Positions 12,857 to 19,700 of a DNA stretch of 22,420 bases are shown here, piece by piece. The notes under the pieces are model-generated. The model was not told the DNA's origin. It saw nothing but the letters and a program-made list of their open reading frames with translations, and ran no database searches. How positions within the stretch are numbered: the stretch's first letter is position 1; each line of letters starts with the position of its first letter. Origin of the DNA: a virus. The DNA is taken from IMG/VR virus record IMGVR_UViG_3300044678_001986, positions 1-22,420 of that record. One strand, 5' to 3'. Position numbers and translations under genes: made by a program.

Positions 12857-15055
12857 TTACGCTCCGTTGTGCTTGTACAGGCCGCGATAGTCGATCGGAG
12901 CAACTCCGAATGTCTGTCGCACCTTGTATTTGTACACGTCCTTGTCGAAGTCCCATTCGTTTTCGAGAACTGGGGACTGCTCACCTTCAAGGAAGGTGAT
13001 TTCGACGGTGTCCACCTGACTATTGTTTGCAGCCAGATACCAAGCCGTTGAACTATTGGCGTCGAGCAGTGGCTCGACGATCACCTTCAACGGTCGATCT
13101 CCGTTCGGCCCGTAGATGTTTTTCGTGTTGCTGTTTCCTGCAACGTTGCCACCCACTGACGGATCTGCAAATGAAGCCATCAACTGTAATGCTGTTGCAC
13201 TGAGTGCCGCAGGAACGATCAGGAAGGCCGGCTGAATGTTCAGAATTACGTCCGAACGCAGCCCCTTTTTCGTCATCATGCTGATGTATGCGGTGTTCAG
13301 AGTGGTGACACTCGGAGCACCTGCACCCGTCGCGAGATTTGCGTGTCCGCCGGCTGTCGTCTGTGCTGTCGCGTTAAACAAAGCTCCAGTGTCAGCCATT
13401 GTCGCATTGCTTGTCAGAACGCCATAGACGGCCTGATTCTGCATACGTCGACACGCTGCACCCTGCATTGCAGGAATGCGGCTGATTGCGTCAAGATCAT
13501 CATTGACGACCGTTTCCCAAGTGATTGTGAACATGTTGCCGTACTTGTTGACCTTGTACGTTTCGCGAGCGTCGTTCATTGGTGCATCAGGATACGGATT
13601 GCCTTCTGGAACCATTTCTGGCGTCCCCATTTCGCTGAACCGGATGCGATTCAGGTTCTTGAAGTCCGCAGTTGTGCCGGCGTCACGAGCCCACATTGAC
13701 CACGTGAACGGAGCTTCTTCGTACCCCGCGAGGAGGGTTTTGTTTGCTGCGTCCAGAAGCAGGTTCGAGAAACTGCCTGTGGTGTGGTACGCGTCACGCT
13801 GCACGCGATATCGATTGAGCGTTCCAGGGTGGCCCATCGCAACGAGTGCGATATCTTTTGGAGCCATTCGCCGAACGTCGCAGCCAAGCTTTTCAACGTA
13901 CATTTCAGCAACTCGGCCCAACTTCATGTTCACGAAATCTTCGTGACCTGCAGCCAGTTTTGCAGACGCCTGACTGCGAATGCCGCCCTGACGGAAGGTA
14001 CGGACAACGAGACCGTCTCGCATTGCTGCGAACATCTTGTCATCAGCGGATTCTGTCACAGTTGCGGACATGCCGGCGGTCTGGCCGATTGGTTTGGTTG
14101 CCATTCTTTCGAGAATCCTTGTACGAGCGGTGTTGAGATCAACGCCGCCATCACAGAGCTGGTCGGCAAAGGAACGTTCGATTTTGTGAGTCGTGCAAAG
14201 TGCGTGGATCTCTTTCCGTCGCTGCGAATCCTTATTGAGCGCCCGGACGATTGCTTCTTCCACTTTCTTTGCTTCCTCTTCCTTCGTTGCACCGTCCATG
14301 TTTTCGACGATGTCTTCTTTCTCTTTCTCAGGCTCAGTCATGCCTTCCATCTTCTTGATTGGTTCTTCTGGTTTCGGCTTTTCACCCGGATTCATCTTGC
14401 CGACAACCCACGCCAAAACCTGATTTGGATCCGTCATTCCGTCTGGGAGCCCCATTGCTGTGAGCTGGCCCAATAGCGCCTCGTCCATTCTGGTTACCTT
14501 TCTTTCGAGGTCTGTATAGGACCTGCGTACAGTTGAAAGCTCGTCTGCACCTGTGGTGCAAATCGAAGCGTTATGAGGCTGCCATCTCACATGGATGACA
14601 GCAGGACCTTCTACAGTCACACCGCGTTTTGTGGTGTATGACTGCCCGTGTGGGACAAACATTGATTCGAGTGGCTCAGCGGTGATTGAAAAATCAGTGA
14701 TGTGGCCTTCATTCATTCGCGTACAGATCGCTTGCGATTCTGCGTCTGACGCAAAGTACGGCTTACCGTGAAGTTCACCGTCTCGGATTTCCAGATCACG
14801 AATGCTGCCGAAAATGTTTCTGACAGTGCGATCGTCGTGAGAATCGACAATAGGAAACTGCTGCTGTCCCTTTCGCAGAACCATGCCTTCCATCAGCAAC
14901 ACTTCACTAATGACATAGCCGCGATCTTCGTCGTATCGCCGAACGGGTGTTTCCGTGGCGACGACAACGTCGGACACACCGCTATTCATGCCGACGGATC
15001 GCATGACGACGCGTTCGTGTTTGGATGGTGGCAGTTTTCCTTTTTTACGTGTCAT
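12857..15055 (-). CDS. Prohead protease fused to Mu gpT-like major capsid protein, 732 aa
   Basis: The likely start is ATG 15055, inside the end of the portal gene; ATG 15064 is the alternative. Residues 1 to about 180 resemble the phage prohead protease: FPIVDSHDDRTVRNIFGSI (His73), and HITDFSITAEPLE (Ser123), the usual His and Ser of this class. Residues 220-270 are a Lys/Glu-rich linker with scaffold-like charge. From about 330 the sequence is Mu gpT-like capsid: MGHPGTLNRYRV, SFSNLLLDAANKTLLAGYEEAP, FSEMGTPEMVPEGNPYPDAP, then the 'ITWETVVNDDLDAISRIPAMQG' helix. One polypeptide supplies protease, scaffold-like segment and capsid, so self-processing is expected. Confidence 0.92.
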   Translation of the reverse strand: MTRKKGKLPPSKHERVVMRSVGMNSGVSDVVVATETPVRRYDEDRGYVISEVLLMEGMVLRKGQQQFPIVDSHDDRTVRNIFGSIRDLEIRDGELHGKPYFASDAESQAICTRMNEGHITDFSITAEPLESMFVPHGQSYTTKRGVTVEGPAVIHVRWQPHNASICTTGADELSTVRRSYTDLERKVTRMDEALLGQLTAMGLPDGMTDPNQVLAWVVGKMNPGEKPKPEEPIKKMEGMTEPEKEKEDIVENMDGATKEEEAKKVEEAIVRALNKDSQRRKEIHALCTTHKIERSFADQLCDGGVDLNTARTRILERMATKPIGQTAGMSATVTESADDKMFAAMRDGLVVRTFRQGGIRSQASAKLAAGHEDFVNMKLGRVAEMYVEKLGCDVRRMAPKDIALVAMGHPGTLNRYRVQRDAYHTTGSFSNLLLDAANKTLLAGYEEAPFTWSMWARDAGTTADFKNLNRIRFSEMGTPEMVPEGNPYPDAPMNDARETYKVNKYGNMFTITWETVVNDDLDAISRIPAMQGAACRRMQNQAVYGVLTSNATMADTGALFNATAQTTAGGHANLATGAGAPSVTTLNTAYISMMTKKGLRSDVILNIQPAFLIVPAALSATALQLMASFADPSVGGNVAGNSNTKNIYGPNGDRPLKVIVEPLLDANSSTAWYLAANNSQVDTVEITFLEGEQSPVLENEWDFDKDVYKYKVRQTFGVAPIDYRGLYKHNGA

Positions 15056-17621
15056 CGTCGTCATCCGTCTTGGCAGCACTCTCCTCAGCCGCTTTTGCCT
15101 TTGCGTCTTTTGCGTCACGTGACGCAATTAACTTTGCCAGTTTTTCTGCACGCTTTTGCAGAACACGCTTTGCCTGTGCTTCGTTTTTGAATTCGCCTGC
15201 TTTTGGCTTGGACATGAAATCCGGCTCGTCCAAACTTATTGGCCCGTCATCCATGTAATGCGTCAGACCGTCGTTATCAGTGACATTCAATTGCCCATGG
15301 AACCCACCGAAACCATCGTGATAAATTTCAACGCCTACTTCTTTTCCGTGTGCAGAAATGGTGTCTGTATCAGACAGTTTTCCGAGATTTTTTGCGTTGC
15401 CTGAGATGGTCGATACGATGCGATCAGCTTCGCGTTCAGCGGCGGCTGTGGAATTAACCTTAGTTTCCTTGACTACCTCACCATTTACTCTGACTTCAAA
15501 TTGAACGGCGTCATCGATGACTTTGCCGTGTTGCTCTCCGAAATCCACTTCCTTGTCTTCTGACTTCTTAACAACAACGGTGACGTCACCGATTTCCGTT
15601 TTTGTCTTGTTGACGACTTCTCCTACTTTTGGACGTCCGGGAAATCGTCTGTCTTCAACCTTGGCGCTTTTTTTTTCACCGTTCGACGCGTTAGACGTTT
15701 TGTCAGCGTCTATCGTCTTTCCTTCGGGGCCTGTCTTGGCAACGCCGTCTTCAATGTATAACGGTGATCCATCTTCTGTGGACACCCACTTGCCACGGCG
15801 TAGCAGTGACCGCTTAATCGCTTGGATTTCGGGTGTTTGATCCAAATCTGTGTCAACAGAGCCATCAGCAGCATCGGTAATGAGCATCTGTGCTGTGGCT
15901 TCCGTTAGCCCAAGCGACTGCAGGAATACTTTTGTTTTGGTTTCACTGGCTGTGCCTGCAATGAATTCGGCAAGAATATCTTCGATGGCTTTTCGGTTTC
16001 GCTGCCACTGCATGCGGGACATGTCCGACATTTCACCCGCTGGCGCTGGTTGCCCATTTGGCATTGCAGACTGTGCTGCCAGTTGCTGACCTTCAGCCTG
16101 AGTTGCGTCGACTTGAGCCATATCAGCAGTCACGAGTCCTAACTGTCGTTTCAGTTTTTCTTCTTTGGCTCGCTGATAAAACACGTTCCGCCAGTTCTTA
16201 CCACGCTGACCGAGCTCGTCTTGATATGTACTCTGGAAGGAGGTCAAAGCAGCGTCAGACGCAGCCTGCTCACTCTGCGGGTCAACCCATTCCCATGCTG
16301 GAGTCTGCCACTCGACAGCGGTTGCGGCTCTACGATCTTCAAGCACTTCGGACATTGACGAAAACCCATCAACGCCAGCGGTTGCCGCCTGCTCACAAAA
16401 CCGATCCCAGATAGGTTGGCAGCAATGCTGCACCATGTATTTTTGCCATCGACGGAACCGGCGACGGTCTTCGAGCATGCTGGTACGACTGCTACTGTAA
16501 CTCGTGCCGCTGTAATTTCTGGAAACAACTTCGTAACTCAGGCCAGTGCCTACTGAGATTCCGCGAAGCATCAGGTTGATCCACGGCTCTGACGCTGAGT
16601 TTGGACGACCCGGATTGATTGATTCAACGGATTCGCCAGGTTGAAGCCGAACGACCATTGCAGGTTCGAGATACTCAAACTGATTGCCGTTAGTGTCCGT
16701 CGTTTCATCATCTGTCGACGGCATTAGCCCGGAACCAGCTCTGCCGGTTGTTGTGATTGCCACTCCGAAACATGACGCCACAGCAGACGCCTGAATCTCA
16801 TTGTCGACGTAAACGCCAAGGTCCCGCAGCCACGACATCACAGGCGCGAACCACGACACGCCACGGCTCTGGCCGATACGATCCATGCGATACAGGTGCA
16901 GGATGTTTTTTGCGTCGACTCGTACCGGTTCCTGTCGACCCTGTGAATAAGGTCCGTTTGGATGCTCCGGATAGATCCAATACGCAAGAGGTTTTCCGAG
17001 TTCGTCGAGTTCGACGCCGCGTGTAATGCGGTTGCCGTCAGTGCTACGAACCTTGTACGTGTCTTTTTCGTTGGCGAGCCGATCGGCTTCGATCAGTTCA
17101 ATAGCGAGCGGGACGGGCCGATAGATTCCGCGATACTTTTCTGACGGTGTATTGACCAAGTGAATCAGCACTTCACCGGCTTCGACCATTTCCCGCTGTG
17201 CAAGCTGCTGGATTTCAGCAAAGCTCAAACGCCCGTTGACATCGCAGACTTCGCACCATTCCAACCACACTTTATCTCGGAGTTCGTTGACGTCCTCAAT
17301 GTCCGTGCCTTCAGGCGTTTCCACCTGACTCTGAGCGGTGATTCCGCTACCTACAACGGAACTGACAATTGTGTCAACGACGCCCCATGCATAGGCGTTG
17401 TCTCGCACGAGAGCCCGTGACCATGCCCGAAGAGCATCAGCCCCGAATGGGCCAAGCAGCTCGCTGTCAGCAGATTGGTTTTTCGGCTTTTTGTTATTGG
17501 TGAGCCGATTCGCCTCAGCGCCCGAGTACATACGCTCAAGGGTTCGGCGTTGCTGAGTTCGTCGCACACCAGCGGCCGGTGAAAACATTCCGACAATCCG
17601 GTCGATTGCAGAGCCGATCAT
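15045..17621 (-). CDS. Phage portal protein, lambda type, with long C-terminal extension, 858 aa
   Basis: ATG 17621 overlaps the upstream stop (ATGA). The first 500 residues fit lambda-type portals: WSRALVRDNAYAWGVVDTIVSSVVGSGI (residues 67-94), GEVLIHLV, then ELIEADRLAN, HLYRMDRIGQSRGVSWFAPVM (242-262), INLMLRGISVGTGLSYEVVS. Lambda portal is about 530 residues, so residues 530-858 are extra. This part is hydrophilic, Lys/Asp-rich, contains GKWVSTEDGSPLYIEDGV (about 611-628), two beta-like domains (FEVRVNGEVV; VGVEIYHDGFGGFHGQLNVTDN) and ends in a DDDDDT tail. The portal forms the ring through which DNA enters and leaves the head; the extension may serve as an internal or clip-region adaptor. 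An A9 run is inside this extension. Confidence 0.9.
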   Translation of the reverse strand: MIGSAIDRIVGMFSPAAGVRRTQQRRTLERMYSGAEANRLTNNKKPKNQSADSELLGPFGADALRAWSRALVRDNAYAWGVVDTIVSSVVGSGITAQSQVETPEGTDIEDVNELRDKVWLEWCEVCDVNGRLSFAEIQQLAQREMVEAGEVLIHLVNTPSEKYRGIYRPVPLAIELIEADRLANEKDTYKVRSTDGNRITRGVELDELGKPLAYWIYPEHPNGPYSQGRQEPVRVDAKNILHLYRMDRIGQSRGVSWFAPVMSWLRDLGVYVDNEIQASAVASCFGVAITTTGRAGSGLMPSTDDETTDTNGNQFEYLEPAMVVRLQPGESVESINPGRPNSASEPWINLMLRGISVGTGLSYEVVSRNYSGTSYSSSRTSMLEDRRRFRRWQKYMVQHCCQPIWDRFCEQAATAGVDGFSSMSEVLEDRRAATAVEWQTPAWEWVDPQSEQAASDAALTSFQSTYQDELGQRGKNWRNVFYQRAKEEKLKRQLGLVTADMAQVDATQAEGQQLAAQSAMPNGQPAPAGEMSDMSRMQWQRNRKAIEDILAEFIAGTASETKTKVFLQSLGLTEATAQMLITDAADGSVDTDLDQTPEIQAIKRSLLRRGKWVSTEDGSPLYIEDGVAKTGPEGKTIDADKTSNASNGEKKSAKVEDRRFPGRPKVGEVVNKTKTEIGDVTVVVKKSEDKEVDFGEQHGKVIDDAVQFEVRVNGEVVKETKVNSTAAAEREADRIVSTISGNAKNLGKLSDTDTISAHGKEVGVEIYHDGFGGFHGQLNVTDNDGLTHYMDDGPISLDEPDFMSKPKAGEFKNEAQAKRVLQKRAEKLAKLIASRDAKDAKAKAAEESAAKTDDDDDT

Positions 17622-17833
17622 CGACTGGTCCTCTGCATTTTGGCGAGTCGAAACATCCCGCCGCCAGATTCACGGTCGACCTGCGTTTGCAACATGTTTC
17701 GCTGCTCGAACAGCGTGTTGAGATCCAACGCTGTGACTGTGCGAGACCCGATTGAGTACGACGACGCCCCGCCGGTGAGCAGTGCTTCTATCGCTGCGTC
17801 GATCTGTGCCAGTAGTGAAGACGCTGTTGCCAT
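17618..17833 (-). CDS. gpW-like head-tail connector, 71 aa
   Basis: The gene begins at ATG 17833 and its stop overlaps the portal start. The pattern is that of small lambda gpW-type/DUF6148-like proteins: a helix (SLLAQIDAAIEALLTGGASS), a beta hairpin (YSIGSRTVTAL) and a second helix (LNTLFEQRNMLQTQVDRES). Such proteins are normally placed between terminase and portal, as here, and bind the portal so that the head can be closed. No good ribosome site is seen; a perfect palindrome lies right in front of the start. It is the first gene of the head-tail block after the terminator and the inverted + strand gene, so a promoter is needed nearby but I see none convincing. Confidence 0.8.
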   Translation of the reverse strand: MATASSLLAQIDAAIEALLTGGASSYSIGSRTVTALDLNTLFEQRNMLQTQVDRESGGGMFRLAKMQRTSR

Positions 17834-17834
17834 G

Positions 17835-17858
17835 TCACACAGTTTCGCGTCTGTGTGA
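17835..17858. promoter_or_regulatory. Perfect inverted repeat between divergent genes
   Basis: TCACACAG (17835-17842), 8 bases, CTGTGTGA (17851-17858). It lies between the start of the - strand connector gene and the + strand promoter at 17864. It is likely an operator or a repressor half-site pair for one or both directions; no T-run follows it, so it is not a terminator. Confidence 0.5.
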
Positions 17859-17863
17859 TCCGT

Positions 17864-17892
17864 TTGGCAAAACTCAACGTTCTACGTATGCT
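17864..17892 (+). promoter_or_regulatory. Sigma70-type promoter of the + strand gene
   Basis: TTGGCA (17864-17869), 17 bases, TATGCT (17887-17892). The -10 lies in the loop of a small inverted repeat CTACG (17882-17886) and CGTAG (17897-17901). The ribosome site and start codon follow at 17917 and 17931. Confidence 0.65.
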
Positions 17893-17930
17893 ATGGCGTA
17901 GCAATGCACATTTTTCAGGAGCTCACTGCA

Positions 17931-18140
17931 ATGTCAAAGACAGTCGCGGGATTTATGGTCACGTTCGGGCCGCTGCTTGCATGGTTTGGTGGAGAGTTTT
18001 CAGCAAAGGCGAACAACGCCGCCTCGACACCAGATACAGACTGGTATTACTCAATCAAGAATGGAATCGGCGTGATTCTGATTTTGATTGGTTTGGGGAT
18101 GTTCTTTTTTGGGGCAAAGCGGTTTGCAAGCGGAAAATAA
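17931..18140 (+). CDS. Two-span small membrane protein, moron-like, 69 aa
   Basis: ATG 17931 follows AGGAG (17917-17921) at 9 bases; an upstream in-frame ATG at 17904 lacks a site. The protein has two hydrophobic segments, residues about 4-22 (VAGFMVTFGPLLAWFGG) and 44-62 (GIGVILILIGLGMFFFGA), with a polar loop between. It is the only + strand gene in the phage part, set between head genes, with its own promoter and a strong terminator directly after it. That is the pattern of a moron, a gene expressed from the prophage. Superinfection exclusion, holin-like or host-membrane roles are possible; the sequence does not decide. Confidence 0.8.
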   Translation: MSKTVAGFMVTFGPLLAWFGGEFSAKANNAASTPDTDWYYSIKNGIGVILILIGLGMFFFGAKRFASGK

Positions 18141-18176
18141 AAAAGGCGACTGATGTGAGTCAGTCGCCTTTTATTG
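18137..18176. terminator. Bidirectional intrinsic terminator
   Basis: GGCGACTGA (18145-18153), loop TGTGAG, TCAGTCGCC (18160-18168), flanked by A-run and TTTTATT. It ends the + strand membrane gene and, from the other side, the two-gene - strand unit at 18253-19547. Confidence 0.9.
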
Positions 18177-18180
18177 TGTT

Positions 18181-18250
18181 GTCAAGTCTTGCCTAGTCTC
18201 ATCCTGTCATGTCCGGTCATGTTCCGTCGAGTCGTGTCTGGTCCAGTTAT
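18181..18250. repeat. Period-5 GTCNN repeat tract
   Basis: Fourteen consecutive five-base units (GTCAA GTCTT GCCTA GTCTC, and so on to GTTAT), eleven starting GTY. They fill exactly the space between the terminator and the 3' end of the gene at 18253. The frame does not code. Confidence 0.85.
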
Positions 18251-18252
18251 TT

Positions 18253-18738
18253 TCACCCGCCAAACAGTTTCAACGTCTCGCCGATTGCCATCTGATGTGA
18301 AACGTCTTTGACTGCGGTTTCGATTTTCTTCGTTGCCTTCGTTGTGCTGAACAACTCGACCGCACCGAGTTGTGCAGACATCGTCAGATGTTTCTTCTTT
18401 CCCTCGTCAGTCAGCCGGTCAAAAGGGATATGTTGCAGATGCACCAGCCCGCGACGTGCAGCCTTCTTTGCCCGTGTTCGATAGTGTTCGGAGGCGTTGA
18501 CGGCCTGCTCTGAATCAAGCCGTAGATATCCCTGATTTGCCACGCAGTCAAAGAAAATAGATTCCCTGACGAGCGTGTGCCGTGCTGAATTTACGTTGCT
18601 TCGGCAGAACTCGATAACGTTCCGGCCCAGAAGTTTCGACAGCTCATCGTATGTCACCAACTCACCGACTTGAGTATTCCTCAAACGGTTTTCAATGATC
18701 GCTGTATCCGCTGATTTTGCAAATCTTCCGTTTTCCAT
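18253..18738 (-). CDS. Conserved phage protein, 161 aa, unknown
   Basis: ATG 18738 follows GGAG at 10 bases. The N-terminal part (TQVGELVTYDELSKLLGRNV, then NVNSARHTLVRESIFFDCVANQGYLRL) resembles a winged-helix unit with a 'wing' ending in Y/LRL; the middle is basic (RTRAKKAARRGLVHL) and the end helical. From memory, similar proteins occur in many phages beside a protein like the next gene upstream, always without known function; this was not searched. DNA binding is inference. It lies between two tracts of five-base repeats and ends before the bidirectional terminator. Confidence 0.8.
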   Translation of the reverse strand: MENGRFAKSADTAIIENRLRNTQVGELVTYDELSKLLGRNVIEFCRSNVNSARHTLVRESIFFDCVANQGYLRLDSEQAVNASEHYRTRAKKAARRGLVHLQHIPFDRLTDEGKKKHLTMSAQLGAVELFSTTKATKKIETAVKDVSHQMAIGETLKLFGG

Positions 18739-18774
18739 ATTGAGTGATCTCCGTTGAGTAAGTAAATAAGTTAC

Positions 18775-18978
18775 GTCGAGTCGTGTCGAATAGCGTCGAA
18801 TCGAGTCGTGTCGCGTCGCGTCGTGATATCCCGCGTGCCACCAAAAGTCTTGTGTTGTCGAATCTCAACAAGTCGAGTCTCGTCTCATCACGTCACAATA
18901 TTCCGCAAGCCACCAAAAGTCTTGCCTTGTCGCGTCGCGTCGCGTCGCGTCATGTCATGTCGTGTCGAGTCTCGTCAC
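18775..18978. repeat. Period-5 GTCNN repeat region with two 35-base direct repeats
   Basis: GTCGN-type units run at 18775-18824 (10 units), 18872-18896 (5) and 18929-18978 (10). Between them lie two copies of a 35-base element (18826-18860, 18898-18932; 5 differences; common core GCCACCAAAAGTCTTG). The region fills the space between the two - strand genes and stops 2 bases before the stop codon of the upstream gene. It does not code. It is not a CRISPR: units are 5 bases and there are no spacers. Confidence 0.88.
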
Positions 18979-18980
18979 GT

Positions 18981-19547
18981 TTACTCAACAACGGAAAACC
19001 GACCTGCGACGCCACCGTTTTCGACTCGCATTGAGCCGAATCCGATAAACTTGCCAGCCTCTTCCAAGTGCTTCCGCACCACTTCTTCAGTCAACCGATT
19101 ATCGAAGCACAGAATCTCAACCATCGTGAACCACTTTGACAGCTGCGGAAAAATCCGCATCACTCGTTTTCCGCTTCCACGTTTGCCGTCCGATGGAACG
19201 AACATCGAAATCGGTTTAACGTCCGCAATGGTAATTGCACCGCCGGAAGCGTTTGTCAGCAGCAGGTTGTCATTGATCATGATTCCCTGACGGAACAGTT
19301 TCGTATAGGTGGCCTTGCCCGTCAGTTTCATGTTCAACCGACTGCCCGCAGCCTCCAGTGCGTTTTTCAGCGCGAACGGCTGAACGAACACCTGACCATC
19401 ATCAGCCTGATGCACTTTCAGTTGCCATGTTCGCTCCTCGAACTGTTCATGTGTTTCGTCGCTGTTCTTTTTTTCGAAGACAGGCTTGCCAAAAAAAATC
19501 GGGGCAGCAGACTCCAGCCGAAAACTCAAATTTGTGACACTTGACAT
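18981..19547 (-). CDS. Conserved phage protein, 188 aa, unknown
   Basis: ATG 19547 follows GGAG at about 8 bases; an in-frame GTG at 19556 is less likely. The sequence shows THEQFEERTWQLKVH, FVQPFALKNALEAA, GKATYTKLFRQGI, MFVPSDGKRGSGKRVMRIFP, and FIGFGSMRVENGGVAGRF. These motifs belong to a family I recall from many prophages as 'hypothetical protein', often beside a protein like the gene downstream; the function is unknown to me. The Gly-rich C-terminal loop recalls RNA-binding RAMP-type domains, but that is speculation. It has its own promoter (19671-19698) and leader, so it need not be expressed with the late genes. Confidence 0.82.
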   Translation of the reverse strand: MSSVTNLSFRLESAAPIFFGKPVFEKKNSDETHEQFEERTWQLKVHQADDGQVFVQPFALKNALEAAGSRLNMKLTGKATYTKLFRQGIMINDNLLLTNASGGAITIADVKPISMFVPSDGKRGSGKRVMRIFPQLSKWFTMVEILCFDNRLTEEVVRKHLEEAGKFIGFGSMRVENGGVAGRFSVVE

Positions 19548-19562
19548 ATCTGACACTCCACG

Positions 19563-19603
19563 AAAAAACCCGCAGTCAAACGCTGCTAGACGTCTGACGC
19601 GGG
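19563..19603 (-). terminator. Intrinsic terminator or attenuator before the 188-aa gene
   Basis: On the - strand CCCGCGTCA, a 17-base loop, GACTGCGGG (one bulge), then TTTTTTCG. It ends the terminase operon, but also lies between the promoter at 19671-19698 and the gene start, so it can act as an attenuator. Confidence 0.75.
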
Positions 19604-19664
19604 CTGATCAATGAGCCGAAGCTCATAAAATCCAAGTTGTGACGACAGCTAGCAGACTGCCGGT
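19604..19664 (-). promoter_or_regulatory. Leader RNA with UUCG hairpin and possible antiterminator
   Basis: The expected 5' end (about 19664) begins CCGGCAGTC (19655-19663), which pairs with 8 of 9 bases of the terminator arm GACTGCGGG; the adjoining CTGCTAG (19649-19655) pairs perfectly with CTAGCAG (19583-19589) in its loop. Between them ATGAGC-TTCG-GCTCAT (19611-19626) is a very stable tetraloop hairpin. An alternative fold that opens the terminator is thus possible. Confidence 0.45.
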
Positions 19665-19670
19665 GCGGGA

Positions 19671-19698
19671 AGTCTACAGGCGTTTTTTAGACTGTCAA
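19671..19698 (-). promoter_or_regulatory. Sigma70-type promoter on the - strand
   Basis: TTGACA (19698 down to 19693), 16 bases, TAGACT (19676 down to 19671). The -35 is perfect and the -10 matches 4 of 6. It sits just past the stop of the zinc-ribbon gene and points at the 188-aa gene. Confidence 0.6.
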
Positions 19699-19700
19699 CA

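Noticed and set aside
13784-14476. 230-codon + strand frame opposite the capsid gene
   Set aside because: It is antisense to a confident protease-capsid gene; the Cys/Phe-rich product with no ribosome site looks like a complement of Glu/Lys codons.
18775-18978. Repeats as a CRISPR array
   Set aside because: The units are 5 bases, contiguous, and there are no spacers of even length; only one 35-base element is repeated, twice.
19485-19500. T8 run (ATT TTT TTT GGC) in the 188-aa gene as programmed frameshift
   Set aside because: The -1 frame stops soon and the place near the N-terminus matches no known frameshift use; it is just Ile-Phe-Phe codons.
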